Positions 39,520 through 47,847 of a stretch of DNA of 64,000 bases are shown here, one piece after another (position 1 is the first letter of the stretch; every line of letters begins with the position of its first letter). The translations under genes and the position numbers were made by a program. Below the pieces are notes generated by a model, which was given only the letters and a program-made list of their open reading frames with translations, had not been told where the DNA came from and searched no databases. The DNA comes from CAVVNN01 sp963838035 (lineage in GTDB: Bacteria; Actinomycetota; Thermoleophilia; Solirubrobacterales; 70-9): contig CAWIPM010000010.1 of NCBI GenBank assembly GCA_963838035.1, positions 1-64,000 of the forward strand, given 5' to 3'.

Positions 39520-39952
39520 GCCTCTCCGAGGCTCTTTCGTCGCGCTGTTGCTCGGCGCCCTCGCCATCGGGGCCGTGTCTGGTGGGGCGTCCGCACAGCG
39601 AGCGGCGCCCGGAGGGTCGCCGTTCGGCTTTGGGGTGGGAATCGAACGCCCCGGAGTGAGTCTTCGGAGAGTCCTTCGGCGGGAGCAGCTCGTTGTTCGC
39701 TACTCGTGCATGAGAGCCTGCCGCCCCTTCATGAAGTTGAAGGTGGCGGGGATCGAGGTCGCCGTCTTCGATCCTCCCGGCGGCCCCACCGCCGGGAGTC
39801 GGGCAGCCGTCTTCAGGTTGGGGCCCGCGGCGCGAGAGACGATCGTCGAGCACACACGCGGAGGAGTCGCAGCCTTTCGCCTGGCGGCGACCTTCACGAA
39901 CAAGGCCTCAGATCGCCTCCTCCGGGCGGTCCGTTTTCGCCTTCGGCGCTAG
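39512..39952 (+). CDS. Small secreted protein of unknown function
   Basis: The 146-residue product has a signal peptide (HRPLRGSFVALLLGALAIGA, cleavage near ASA-Q) and a mature domain of about 115 residues with two cysteines (YSCMRACRPFMKLKV) and a beta-rich end (AFRLAATFTNKASDRLLRAV). ATG 39512 overlaps the ino1 stop by eight bases, so translation is coupled to ino1. No family recognised. It resembles the C-terminal beta-sandwich seen in the secreted pair at 15-17 kb only in general character. Confidence 0.65.
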   Translation: MHRPLRGSFVALLLGALAIGAVSGGASAQRAAPGGSPFGFGVGIERPGVSLRRVLRREQLVVRYSCMRACRPFMKLKVAGIEVAVFDPPGGPTAGSRAAVFRLGPAARETIVEHTRGGVAAFRLAATFTNKASDRLLRAVRFRLRR

Positions 39953-39960
39953 CCTGCGCG

Positions 39961-41244
39961 ATGGTGCCAGTCGCTGAGCGTCTCTCTATAGCCCAAGTGA
40001 CGCCCCACCGCAGGGGTGTCGCGTGTCCGGTCAACGAGTTCGTCGAGCGGGTCGCCGAGGAGCTGAAGCGCCGCGGCCACCGGGTGACGATCGCGGGCTA
40101 CGGGGACAGGGTGAAAGAGCGGCTGCGCTCGACCTCTTTCGACATCGTCCACGTACACGAGCCGTTCGCCCCCCGCGTCTCCTCGACCGCTCTTCGCCAC
40201 TCCTATTCCCTCAACGTCGCCACCTTCCACAAGCCGCAGGAGCGGGTGCTTTCCACACAGGTCGCAAGGCCGCTGGTGCAGATGCTCTTCGGCCGGCTCG
40301 ACGCCCGCACGGTGACGACGCCGGCGACCGCCAAGCTGTTGCAGGGCTACTTCCCAGCCGAATATGAGCTGATCGAGCCGGGTGGCCCGGAGCGCGGTTG
40401 GGAGCAGGTGGCCGCTGAACTGGAGGCTCTCTACCGCCGCCTCGCCGCGCGCCGCCGTGACCCGACCGGCAACCCGGAGGTGCGCCGCCGCATCGCCCGC
40501 CGCCGCCTGATCGAGGTCGACCTTCATATGCACACCGACCACTCCCCCGACTGCGCAACACCGGTCGACGTCCTGCTCAACACCGCCCGCGACCGCGGCC
40601 TCGGCGCGATCGCGATCACCGACCACAACGTGGTGTCGGGCGCCTTGGAGGCGCGCAGGGTCGCCGAGGAGATGGGCGACATCAAGGTGATCGTCGGCGA
40701 GGAGGTGAAGACCGCCGGGCAGGGAGAGGTGATCGGCCTCTTCCTGGAGGAGGAGATACCGCGCGGGCTGACGATGGCGGAGACGATCGACGAGATCCGC
40801 CGCCAGGGCGGCCTGGTCTACGTTCCGCACCCGTTCGACCGCTTCCACTCGGTTCCCGACTACGAGCACCTGATCGGGATCGTCGAGGAGGTCGACATCC
40901 TCGAGGTCTTCAACCCCCGCGTCGCGCTCACCGCCTTCAACGAGGAGGCCGAGCGATTCGCCCGCAAGTACCGAATCGTCCCCGGCGCGGGCTCCGACAG
41001 CCACGTGGCCCAGGGACTCGGCAGCGTGCGGATGCGGATCCACGACTTCGACGGGCCCTCCGAGTTCCTCGAGGCGATGCGGGACGCCGACATCACGCGC
41101 AAGCACAAGAACCTGGTCTACGTGCAGGCGCTGAAGCTGCTGCAGACGACGGGCCGGCCAAAGGCGCCGAAGAGGCGCGTTCCAGATGCCAAGCCGGTCC
41201 GCGGGGGACGCCCACGGCGCCGCCGCTCGGCGAGCAAGAGCTGA
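39961..41244 (+). CDS. Truncated GT-B glycosyltransferase fused to a PHP-domain phosphoesterase
   Basis: Residues 1-165 read as the N-terminal half of a GT4-type glycosyltransferase (IVHVHEPFAPRVSSTALRHS, then SYSLNVATFHKPQERVLST) joined directly to its last helix (GWEQVAAELEALYRRLAAR); most of the C-terminal nucleotide-sugar-binding half is missing. Residues 184-390 form a complete PHP domain with metal ligands in VDLHMHTDHSPD (187-198), AITDHNVVSG, GEEVKT (246-251), VPHPFDR and PGAGSDSHVAQ (344-348). It is probably a metal-dependent phosphoesterase, with a sugar-nucleotide-like targeting domain. It is nine bases after the secreted protein and its stop overlaps the UDG-like start (TGATG). 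ATG 39961 was chosen at the conserved GT start. Confidence 0.75.
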   Translation: MVPVAERLSIAQVTPHRRGVACPVNEFVERVAEELKRRGHRVTIAGYGDRVKERLRSTSFDIVHVHEPFAPRVSSTALRHSYSLNVATFHKPQERVLSTQVARPLVQMLFGRLDARTVTTPATAKLLQGYFPAEYELIEPGGPERGWEQVAAELEALYRRLAARRRDPTGNPEVRRRIARRRLIEVDLHMHTDHSPDCATPVDVLLNTARDRGLGAIAITDHNVVSGALEARRVAEEMGDIKVIVGEEVKTAGQGEVIGLFLEEEIPRGLTMAETIDEIRRQGGLVYVPHPFDRFHSVPDYEHLIGIVEEVDILEVFNPRVALTAFNEEAERFARKYRIVPGAGSDSHVAQGLGSVRMRIHDFDGPSEFLEAMRDADITRKHKNLVYVQALKLLQTTGRPKAPKRRVPDAKPVRGGRPRRRRSASKS

Positions 41245-41906
41245 TGCAGCGGAGCCGTGCGAAAGGAGCCGTGCCCGGTCCGTCAAAGAGAGCGTCGGCG
41301 ATGCCGACCACTGACGACGAGATCAGGGAGAAGTACCTCGAGCGCGCGATCCGCGAGCTCAACCAGATGACGCGGGAGCTGCAGGAGTGCCCCCACTGCC
41401 CGCGCGGCAACCTGATGCCGGTGCTCGGCTCCGGCCACCCACAGGCCGACATCTTCATGCTCAAGCACGCTCCCGGCAGCGCCGAGATCGAAGAGGGCGT
41501 CGCCTTCTACGGGCGGCCCGGCAACGCGCTGATGAAAAGCTTCAAGCGGCTCGGAATCGACCCGCTGGTCGTCTACGGCACGCTCTGCGCCAAGTGCCCG
41601 ATCGCCGAGCCCGACCTGGCCGCTGAGGAGTGCGTGAGGCGACTGCTCGAGGAGATCGCGATCGTCCAGCCGAAGATCGTCATCGTGATGGGGGAGCCGG
41701 CGCTGCGTGTGCTCAACGGCCTCGAAGTACCGCTCTCCCGCCCGATCGAGGCGCGAGAGGGCGAGATCCAGGCGTTCACGCCGACGGTGGACGCGCTCTA
41801 CACGCCCGACATCGACGACTCCCTCGACGAGGAGGGCGCCAAGCAGCGCTTCTGGCGAGCCTTCCGCATGCTCGGCAGCTGGTACGAGGACCTTCCGCCG
41901 TACTAG
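41244..41906 (+). CDS. Uracil-DNA glycosylase-superfamily protein
   Basis: The 220-residue protein has the Cys cluster and core order of UDG families 4/5: CPHCPRGNLMPVLGSGHPQA, LKHAPGSAEIEEGVAFYGRP, VVYGTLCAKCPIAEPD and KIVIVMGEPALRVLNGLEVP. The active-site motifs are diverged (no clear GEGPG and no final HPS/HPA motif), so activity on uracil is doubtful. The N-terminal ~20 residues may be an extension, with a second ATG at residue 20. Its stop overlaps the convergent LLM gene stop by four bases (CTAG is read as TAG on both strands). Confidence 0.65.
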   Translation: MQRSRAKGAVPGPSKRASAMPTTDDEIREKYLERAIRELNQMTRELQECPHCPRGNLMPVLGSGHPQADIFMLKHAPGSAEIEEGVAFYGRPGNALMKSFKRLGIDPLVVYGTLCAKCPIAEPDLAAEECVRRLLEEIAIVQPKIVIVMGEPALRVLNGLEVPLSRPIEAREGEIQAFTPTVDALYTPDIDDSLDEEGAKQRFWRAFRMLGSWYEDLPPY

Positions 41907-42709
41907 GGCGCAGCGGCTTCGGCGACGGCGGTCATCGCCTCGACCTTGGCGCTGGCGAGGCCTCTGACGACGATCGTGTCAAGGGCGGTGTAGGCGGCGA
42001 GCGCCGTGCGGGCCTCAGCAGAATCGGCTGCCGCGACGCCCACGGTTCCCTCCGGCTCGCCGAGGCGGGCGAAGTGGTTGCGGTAGCCGTCGTGGAGGTC
42101 ACGGTAGAAGGATTCCTCCTTGGCGAGCCGCTCGGCGGCGTCCGGGCCGACCGCGGTGCGGACGTAGCCGAAGACCGGCGGTGGCTCCCGCCCGGACTCT
42201 CGGGCCCCCACCTCGACTTTCGCTCGCGCCCCCGCGGCGAAGGCGGGGGTCATCCAGTTGAAGAAGGCGCCGTCGAACTCGCCGCCGGCAAGGGCGCACA
42301 TCTTCGGCCCCATCGCGGCGAGGACGAGGCGTACGCCGGGCAGCCTCTCACGCAGCTCCGGCAGGGACTCGCTCATCCGCGTCAGCGGCTTCTCGCCGAA
42401 ACCGGCGCCGACGCCGAGCCAGAGACGGGCCGGGTCCAGGCCCAGGCGCTCGATGTCGGCGGCGATCACCTCGGGCGGGGTGCGGTCGAGGGCGATCACC
42501 GCGACGCCCAGGTCTACGCTCGGCGCCGCCGCGGCGAACTCCGCCAGCGTCTCGAGTCCCTTGGCGCCGGGGTGGTCGTTGGACCAAATCGAGTCGTAGC
42601 CGAGCTCCGCGCAGCGCGCCGCCAGCGGACGTGCAACCTCGGGGTCGAGCCCGGCCGCAACTCCGAACCCCCGCAGCGCAACGCGTCGGCTATCCAATTG
42701 GGCGGACAA
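41903..42709 (-). CDS. LLM-class (luciferase-like) F420-dependent oxidoreductase
   Basis: The 268-residue TIM-barrel protein has the luciferase-like pattern: LAARCAELGYDSIWSNDHPG, LETLAEFAAAAPSVDLGVAV, RLWLGVGAGFGEKPLTRM and RLVLAAMGPKMCALAGGEFD with GAFFNWMTPAFA. Members reduce or oxidise substrates with F420 or FMN. The length is short for the family (usual 300-350) because the last helices are trimmed. It overlaps the UDG-like stop and lies 15 bases from rlmD on the same strand. Substrate unknown. Confidence 0.8.
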   Translation of the reverse strand: MSAQLDSRRVALRGFGVAAGLDPEVARPLAARCAELGYDSIWSNDHPGAKGLETLAEFAAAAPSVDLGVAVIALDRTPPEVIAADIERLGLDPARLWLGVGAGFGEKPLTRMSESLPELRERLPGVRLVLAAMGPKMCALAGGEFDGAFFNWMTPAFAAGARAKVEVGARESGREPPPVFGYVRTAVGPDAAERLAKEESFYRDLHDGYRNHFARLGEPEGTVGVAAADSAEARTALAAYTALDTIVVRGLASAKVEAMTAVAEAAAP

Positions 42710-42724
42710 GACGTCGCACCATGG

Positions 42725-44035
42725 TCAGGTGGGGTCCCTCTCCAGCAGCGCCACGCACTCGATGTGCGGGGTTTGGGGGAACATGTCGACCGGCCTCACG
42801 CGGCTCAGCCTATAACCGGCCTCGACCAGCTGGGCGGCGTTCGGGGCGAGCGTCGTCGGGTTGCAGGAGACGTAGACGATGCGCGGCGCCTCGCACTCGA
42901 TCACCCTCCTGACGATCTTCTGTGAGAGCCCCGCGCGCGGCGGGTCGATGACGACGACGTCCGGTCTCCCGGCCTCCTCGATCAGCGGCCGCACCCCGGT
43001 GCGGGCGTTGGCGACGAGGAAGCGAGCGCCGGCGATGCCGTTGCGCTTGGCGTTGGCCTCGGCATCGGCGATCGCCTCGGGGACGATCTCCAGCCCCCAG
43101 ACCTCGCCGGCTCGGCCCGCCATCGTCAACCCGATCGTGCCGATCCCGCAGTAGAGGTCGAAGACGCGCTCGCTGCCGCTCAGCCCGGCGAACTCGGCGA
43201 CCACTCCGTAGAGCCGCTCCGCCATCTCGGTGTTGGTCTGGAAGAAGGCGCCGTGGGACATCTCGAGCTTCAGCCCACAGATCTCCTCGCGCAGTCGCTC
43301 CTCCCCGAGGGCTCCGGTCGGCCCGTCGGTCCCGCCGGAGGGCCCCTCGACCGCGGTGTGGAGGTCGACCGGAGGCCTGGGGAAGCGGGCGGGAGAGGTG
43401 ACCAGGCGGGTCTGGATCTGCCCGGTCCGCCTTCCCTCTCGCACCACGAGGTTGCGCAGCACCCCCTCCTGCGCACGGCGGTCGTAGGGTGCGATGGACT
43501 CGAATCGCGCCCACTCGCGCACCTCGTTGCGCGCGGCGTTGCCTCGCTCGGAGGCGAGCATGCAGTCCTCGACGTCGACGATCCGGTCCCAGCGCCCGCG
43601 CGCGTGGAAGCCGAGGATCGCCTCCCCCTCGTCGTCGGCGCCGAAGGAGTACTCGAGCTTGTTGCGGTAGCGCCAGGTCTCGGCCGCCGCCTCGATCGGC
43701 TCCATCTCGAAGCCGTCGAGGCCGCCGAGCCGCCGCAGGGCGTCCCCGACCTGCTCCTGCTTATGGGCGAGCTGGCGCTCGTAGGGCAGGCCCTGCCAGG
43801 GAGCTCCTGGACAGGGCTCTCCGCCGTGGACGCAGCGGTCGGGGACCCGGTCGGGGGCGGGGCTGAGCAGCTCGACCACGCGCGCCTCGGCGAACTTGCG
43901 CTTCGACTTCGTCACCTCGGCGCGCACGCGGTCGCCCGGCAGCGCGCCGGTGACGAAGACGACGAGGCCATCCGCCCTCGCCACACCACGCCCGCCGAAG
44001 GCGAGCGAGTCGATCTCGACCTCCAGCAGCTCCAA
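42725..44035 (-). CDS. rlmD: 23S rRNA (uracil-5-)-methyltransferase RlmD-type
   Basis: The 436-residue TrmA/RumA-family enzyme starts with a TRAM domain (EVEIDSLAFGGRGVARADG), has a methyltransferase domain with SAM motif VFDLYCGIGTIGLTMA and ends with the catalytic SCNP motif (IVYVSCNPTTLAPNAAQLVE). One of the usual Fe-S cysteines appears replaced (CVHGGEPCPGAPW where CxxC is typical), so the cluster may be incomplete. The start is TTG 44035, directly abutting the stop of the H1-like gene, so the pair is co-translated. Assignment to U747 versus U1939 is not possible from sequence alone. Confidence 0.88.
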   Translation of the reverse strand: MELLEVEIDSLAFGGRGVARADGLVVFVTGALPGDRVRAEVTKSKRKFAEARVVELLSPAPDRVPDRCVHGGEPCPGAPWQGLPYERQLAHKQEQVGDALRRLGGLDGFEMEPIEAAAETWRYRNKLEYSFGADDEGEAILGFHARGRWDRIVDVEDCMLASERGNAARNEVREWARFESIAPYDRRAQEGVLRNLVVREGRRTGQIQTRLVTSPARFPRPPVDLHTAVEGPSGGTDGPTGALGEERLREEICGLKLEMSHGAFFQTNTEMAERLYGVVAEFAGLSGSERVFDLYCGIGTIGLTMAGRAGEVWGLEIVPEAIADAEANAKRNGIAGARFLVANARTGVRPLIEEAGRPDVVVIDPPRAGLSQKIVRRVIECEAPRIVYVSCNPTTLAPNAAQLVEAGYRLSRVRPVDMFPQTPHIECVALLERDPT

Positions 44036-44455
44036 CTAGGGCAGTTTCTTGCGCGCCCGGCGAGCCGCCTGGGTTGCCTGTTTACGAACCGGCACCGTGC
44101 GGCCGCCGACCTCTTTGCGGGCCTGTTTGATCAGTCGTTCGAGTTCCTTCAGCAGCGAGTCGGTTTGTTTGCGTCCGCGTTTGACCAGGTCGTTGAGCAG
44201 TTTCTCGGCGTCGCCGCGGGTCATCCGGCCGCGCTTCACCGCTTCGTCGACGGTGTCCTGCAGCCGGTCGCGGCTCAGCGTGACACTGCGCTCGAGGCTC
44301 TGGCGGAACTGTTCGACGCTCTTGTCGAGACCGGTCCCCGCCCGCGCGCTGCCGCGTTTCGGCGCCGCTTTCTTCGCGACCGGTTTGCGAGCTTTGGCCT
44401 TTTTTGCTTTCGGTTTTGCTTTCGTATTGCCTTTGGCGGTTTTTTTGGCGGCCAT
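44036..44455 (-). CDS. Lys/Ala-rich histone H1-like / phasin-like protein
   Basis: The 139-residue protein starts with about 35 residues of Lys/Ala/Pro repeats (AAKKTAKGNTKAKPKAKKAK) like bacterial H1-type DNA-binding tails, followed by an amphipathic helical region (LDKSVEQFRQSLERSVTLSR, DRLQDTVDEAVKRGRMTRGD) similar to phasin-like coils and ending in a basic tail. It could bind DNA or a granule surface. AGGAGG precedes ATG 44455. The codons are noticeably richer in A (AAA, AAG) than the neighbours because of the lysine content. Confidence 0.75.
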   Translation of the reverse strand: MAAKKTAKGNTKAKPKAKKAKARKPVAKKAAPKRGSARAGTGLDKSVEQFRQSLERSVTLSRDRLQDTVDEAVKRGRMTRGDAEKLLNDLVKRGRKQTDSLLKELERLIKQARKEVGGRTVPVRKQATQAARRARKKLP

Positions 44456-44507
44456 CTCGTTTCCTCCTGGTCTGCGGACGGGGGCGGGTAGGACCAGTGT
44501 GACTATC

Positions 44508-45326
44508 TCACTCCGCGGCGAACCTCGCGGCGACCGGGGCATGGTCTGAGAGCCGCACCGCAAGGCCGTCCTCTCGAACCTCGCGCCGCTCGGGCGGCCA
44601 GGGAGCCGGCGGGTCGAGCACCTCCAGCCCACGAGCCAGCAGGTGGTCGATCGCTCCGGGGGCGGTCGGGGGCGCCAGTCCAAAGCGGTCGCGCAGCTGG
44701 TCGAAGGCCTCCGTGCTCTCGTCCGGGCGGAGGTTGAAGTCGCCGCCGAAGAGGAGCGGGGCGTCGCCGGCCCACTCGGTCGCGGTGCGCGCGGCCGCCA
44801 GCACATCCTCGGCCGCCATCTCGGTGTTGTCGTTGGTCGCGTGCAGGTTGGCAACGCAGAGGCCCGAGCCGGTGCGGGTGAAGGCCATCGCGCGGCGCTC
44901 GGGCTTGCCCTCGTGGATCGCCAGTGCGCGGCGCTCCGTGATCGGGCCGAGGGGGCCGGCGCGACGCACCAGGGTCAGGTTGGAGCCGCCCTCCCCGGAG
45001 GCGATCAGGTCGGGGTTGAGGCGTGCCGCCAGCGCGCGGAGCGCCCCGAGCGAGTTGCGAGAGGTCAGAGCCCGGTGGGGCTCGGCGGCGCAGGCCAGCG
45101 CCAGCGAATCGGCAAATCGCGGCGGGCACTCCTGCAGCAGGGCGACATCCCAAGGCGCCCCCGCCAGGATGGCCGCGAACTCGGCCGAGAGGTCGCGGTT
45201 GACCTGCATGTGGCTCGCGTTGCGCTCGGCAATTCGCAGCAGCCGCGAGCGCCAGGTCAGCAGAGACGGATCGGGCGGGAAATCGCGTCCGTGGAAGAGG
45301 TTCCAGCCGATCGCCGCGAACTGCAC
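44508..45326 (-). CDS. Endonuclease/exonuclease/phosphatase (EEP)-family protein
   Basis: The 272-residue protein has the EEP metal-enzyme pattern: WNLFHGRDFPPDP at the start, VALLQECPPRF (Glu), LCVANLHATNDNTEMAAED (His and Asn), LLFGGDFNLRPDES (Asp, Asn) and VRLSDHAPVAARFA (Asp, His). It hydrolyses phosphoester bonds in nucleic acids, lipids or sugars; the substrate cannot be told. It is divergent from argF with only 18 bases between the starts, so the promoters overlap. Confidence 0.85.
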   Translation of the reverse strand: MQFAAIGWNLFHGRDFPPDPSLLTWRSRLLRIAERNASHMQVNRDLSAEFAAILAGAPWDVALLQECPPRFADSLALACAAEPHRALTSRNSLGALRALAARLNPDLIASGEGGSNLTLVRRAGPLGPITERRALAIHEGKPERRAMAFTRTGSGLCVANLHATNDNTEMAAEDVLAAARTATEWAGDAPLLFGGDFNLRPDESTEAFDQLRDRFGLAPPTAPGAIDHLLARGLEVLDPPAPWPPERREVREDGLAVRLSDHAPVAARFAAE

Positions 45327-45344
45327 GCGCTTAGTATCTCCAGC

Positions 45345-46229
45345 TTGAAGACGGACTACCTCACGGGCGAGGAGCTGGGGGCGTTCGAGCTGGGCAAGCT
45401 GCTCGACCGGGCGCTGGCCCTGAAAGCGGGCCGCCGCGAGCGCGCCGGCGCCGGCGCGCTCGCCGGACGCAGCGTCGCCCTCGTCTTCGAGAAGCCCTCC
45501 ACGCGGACGCGGATCTCCTTCGAGGTCGGCGTCGCCGAGCTCGGCGCGACCCCGGTCGTGCTTCGCGGCGACGAGATGCAGATCTCCCGTGGGGAGTCGG
45601 TCGGCGACACGGCGCGGGTGCTGTCGCGCTACGTCGATGCGATCGTGATCCGCTCAGGCTCCCACGAAGCGGTCGCCGAGCTGGCGGCCGCCGCAGACGT
45701 GCCGGTGGTCAACGGCCTCACCCCGCTCCACCACCCGTGTCAGGCGCTCGCCGACCTGCTCACCATGCGGGAGCGCTTCGGGGACCTTGCCGGGCTGAGG
45801 CTCGCCTACGTCGGCGACGGCAACAACGTCGCCCGCTCGCTGGCGATCGCGGGAGAGCTGGCGGGGATGGAAGTCGTGGTCGCGGCGCCGCCCGGCTACC
45901 AGCTGGAGGAAGGCTGTGGCGCAAAGCTGACCGACGACCCGCGGGCGGCGGCCGCCGGTGCCGATGCGATCTATACCGACGTCTGGGTGAGCATGGGCGA
46001 CGAGGCGGAGGCCGAGCGTCGGCGGGCCGACCTCGCTCCCTTCCGCGTCGACGCCGACCTCCTCTCGGTGGCGAAGGACGAGGCGGTCGTCTTGCACTGC
46101 CTGCCCGCCCACCCCGGAGAGGAGATCACGGCAGAGGTTCTCTATGGTGGGCGATCGGCCGTCTGGGACCAGGCCGAGAACCGCCTCCACGCCCAGAAGG
46201 CACTCCTGCAGACGCTGCTCGATACCTAG
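45345..46229 (+). CDS. argF: Ornithine carbamoyltransferase
   Basis: The 294-residue enzyme makes citrulline from ornithine and carbamoyl phosphate. It has the carbamoyl-phosphate motif ALVFEKPSTRTRISFEVGVA, VVNGLTPLHHPCQALADLLT (HPCQ), LAYVGDGNNVARSLAIAGEL and the ornithine loop VVLHCLPAHPGEEITAEVLY. TTG 45345 was chosen because the conserved N-terminus starts there; the upstream open frame is antisense coding of the EEP gene. No other arginine gene is in the window. Confidence 0.95.
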   Translation: MKTDYLTGEELGAFELGKLLDRALALKAGRRERAGAGALAGRSVALVFEKPSTRTRISFEVGVAELGATPVVLRGDEMQISRGESVGDTARVLSRYVDAIVIRSGSHEAVAELAAAADVPVVNGLTPLHHPCQALADLLTMRERFGDLAGLRLAYVGDGNNVARSLAIAGELAGMEVVVAAPPGYQLEEGCGAKLTDDPRAAAAGADAIYTDVWVSMGDEAEAERRRADLAPFRVDADLLSVAKDEAVVLHCLPAHPGEEITAEVLYGGRSAVWDQAENRLHAQKALLQTLLDT

Positions 46230-46241
46230 GCCCCGGGATCC

Positions 46242-47039
46242 ATGTACCCGCACCTCCACGTCGGCCCGATCACGCTCCAGACCTTTGGCCTGATGTTCGC
46301 GCTCGCCTTCCTCGCCGCCGGGGCGCTGATCTGGAAGCGGCTGGGGGAGATCGACAAGCCGGCCGACTGGGCCTATGAGATGGGGTTCGCTGCGCTGGTC
46401 GGGGGGGTTGTCGGCTCGCGCGTCTACTTCGTCGTCCAGAACTACAGCAGCGTCAGGCACGACCTCCTCGGCACGCTCTTCTCGGGCGCCGGTCTGGTCT
46501 GGTACGGCGGCGCGATCGGCGGCGCGCTGGCCGTCGCGCTCTGGGCCTGGTACCGCGACTTCCTCAACTTCGGCCTGCTCGACCTGGCGGCGCCCGCGCT
46601 GGCGCTCGGCTACGCGATCGGGCGCTGTGGCTGCCAGCTCTCCGGCGACGGCGACTACGGCAAGCCCTGGAACGGGCCCTGGGCGATGTCCTACCCGCAC
46701 GGGACGGTGCCCACCGACCGCACCGTCCACCCCACGCCGGTCTACGAGACGCTTGCGATGGGCCTCGGCGCCTGGCTCCTCTGGCAGCTCCGCGACCGCT
46801 TCCACGCCGGCGTCCTCTTTGCGATCTACCTGGTCTATGCGGGAACCGAGCGCTTTCTCGTCGAGTTCATCCGCCGCAACAAGGAGGTCGCGCTCGGCCT
46901 CACCTCGGCACAGCTCGAGAGCCTCGGGATGATGGTCGTCGGGGCCGTCTGGATCTTCGCGGTGAAGCGCCGCTACGGTAGCCTCGGGCGTCCCGATGTC
47001 AGGCCCCGAGCAGCAACCCCCGCAGGCTCTCGTGCCTGA
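46242..47039 (+). CDS. lgt: Prolipoprotein diacylglyceryl transferase
   Basis: The 265-residue membrane enzyme attaches diacylglycerol to lipobox cysteines. It has about seven membrane segments, the conserved Lgt signature ALGYAIGRCGCQLSGDGDYG and the C-terminal AGTERFLVEFIRRNKE. The lipoprotein at 3594-4082 is one possible substrate. It overlaps prmC by 44 bases. Confidence 0.95.
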   Translation: MYPHLHVGPITLQTFGLMFALAFLAAGALIWKRLGEIDKPADWAYEMGFAALVGGVVGSRVYFVVQNYSSVRHDLLGTLFSGAGLVWYGGAIGGALAVALWAWYRDFLNFGLLDLAAPALALGYAIGRCGCQLSGDGDYGKPWNGPWAMSYPHGTVPTDRTVHPTPVYETLAMGLGAWLLWQLRDRFHAGVLFAIYLVYAGTERFLVEFIRRNKEVALGLTSAQLESLGMMVVGAVWIFAVKRRYGSLGRPDVRPRAATPAGSRA

Positions 47040-47847
47040 GACCGTCGCCGCCGCGGTGGACGCGGCGGCCGAGGCAATCGCCGCCGCAGGGTGCGACGAG
47101 CCCCGAGGCGACGCGGAGGCGCTGGTCGCTGACGCGCTCGGCATCGGCGCCGAGGATCTCGCCGCCGACGGCGCCACCGAGCTCTCGCCGGAGCTGGAGA
47201 TCGCGATCGAGGAGCGCGTTCGACGTCGCGCGGATCACGAGCCGCTGGCCTACATCCTCGGTCGCGCCCCGTTCCGCGACCTCTCGATCGCCGTCGACTC
47301 GCGGGTGCTGTGGCCGCGCCGTGAGACCGAGCTGCTGGTCGAGGTCGGTGTCGAACTGCCCGGCGGGGCTCGCGTGCACGAGGTCGGCACCGGCTCCGGC
47401 GCGATCGCGCTGGCCCTGATCTCCGAGCGCCCCGACCTGCGGGTCACCGCCTCCGATCTCTCGCCTGAGGCTGCCGCCGCCGCCCGCGAGAACGCCGAGC
47501 GACTGGGCCTGCAGCTCGAGGTGATCGTCGACGAGGGCCTGCCCGATCGGCTTGCGGATGAGGAGATCGACCTCGTCATCGCCAACCTTCCCTATGTCAC
47601 CGACTCGACCATCTTCGATCGCTCCCCCGAGATCCAACGCGAGCCACGGATCGCGGTGACGGGCGACTGCGGAGAGGACGGGCTCGGAGTGATTCGCCGC
47701 CTGGTCGGCGAGGTGCGCCCGGGCCAGCGCCTGGCGCTCGAGCACGACACCCACCATGGCCCCGCGATGCAGCAGATGCTGCGTGAAGCGACCACCCTTC
47801 GTGACTATGAAGGCGATGAGCGGGTGACCGTCGGCCTGGCTCCATGA
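46996..47847 (+). CDS. prmC: Release-factor glutamine methyltransferase (PrmC/HemK)
   Basis: The 283-residue protein has the PrmC N-terminal helical domain (LVADALGIGAEDLAADGATE; HEPLAYILGRAPFRDL), a class I methyltransferase with VHEVGTGSGAIALALISERP and the catalytic-site motif read as VIANLPYVTDSTI. The usual motif is NPPY; here it is NLPY, a change at a conserved position. It overlaps lgt by 44 bases and lysS by four. An alternative start at GTG 47034 would reduce the overlap but removes the first helix. Confidence 0.88.
   Translation: MSGPEQQPPQALVPETVAAAVDAAAEAIAAAGCDEPRGDAEALVADALGIGAEDLAADGATELSPELEIAIEERVRRRADHEPLAYILGRAPFRDLSIAVDSRVLWPRRETELLVEVGVELPGGARVHEVGTGSGAIALALISERPDLRVTASDLSPEAAAAARENAERLGLQLEVIVDEGLPDRLADEEIDLVIANLPYVTDSTIFDRSPEIQREPRIAVTGDCGEDGLGVIRRLVGEVRPGQRLALEHDTHHGPAMQQMLREATTLRDYEGDERVTVGLAP

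Noticed and set aside
44643..45344. N-terminal extension of ArgF
   Set aside because: The extra residues are antisense to the EEP gene; the conserved ArgF start is at 45345.
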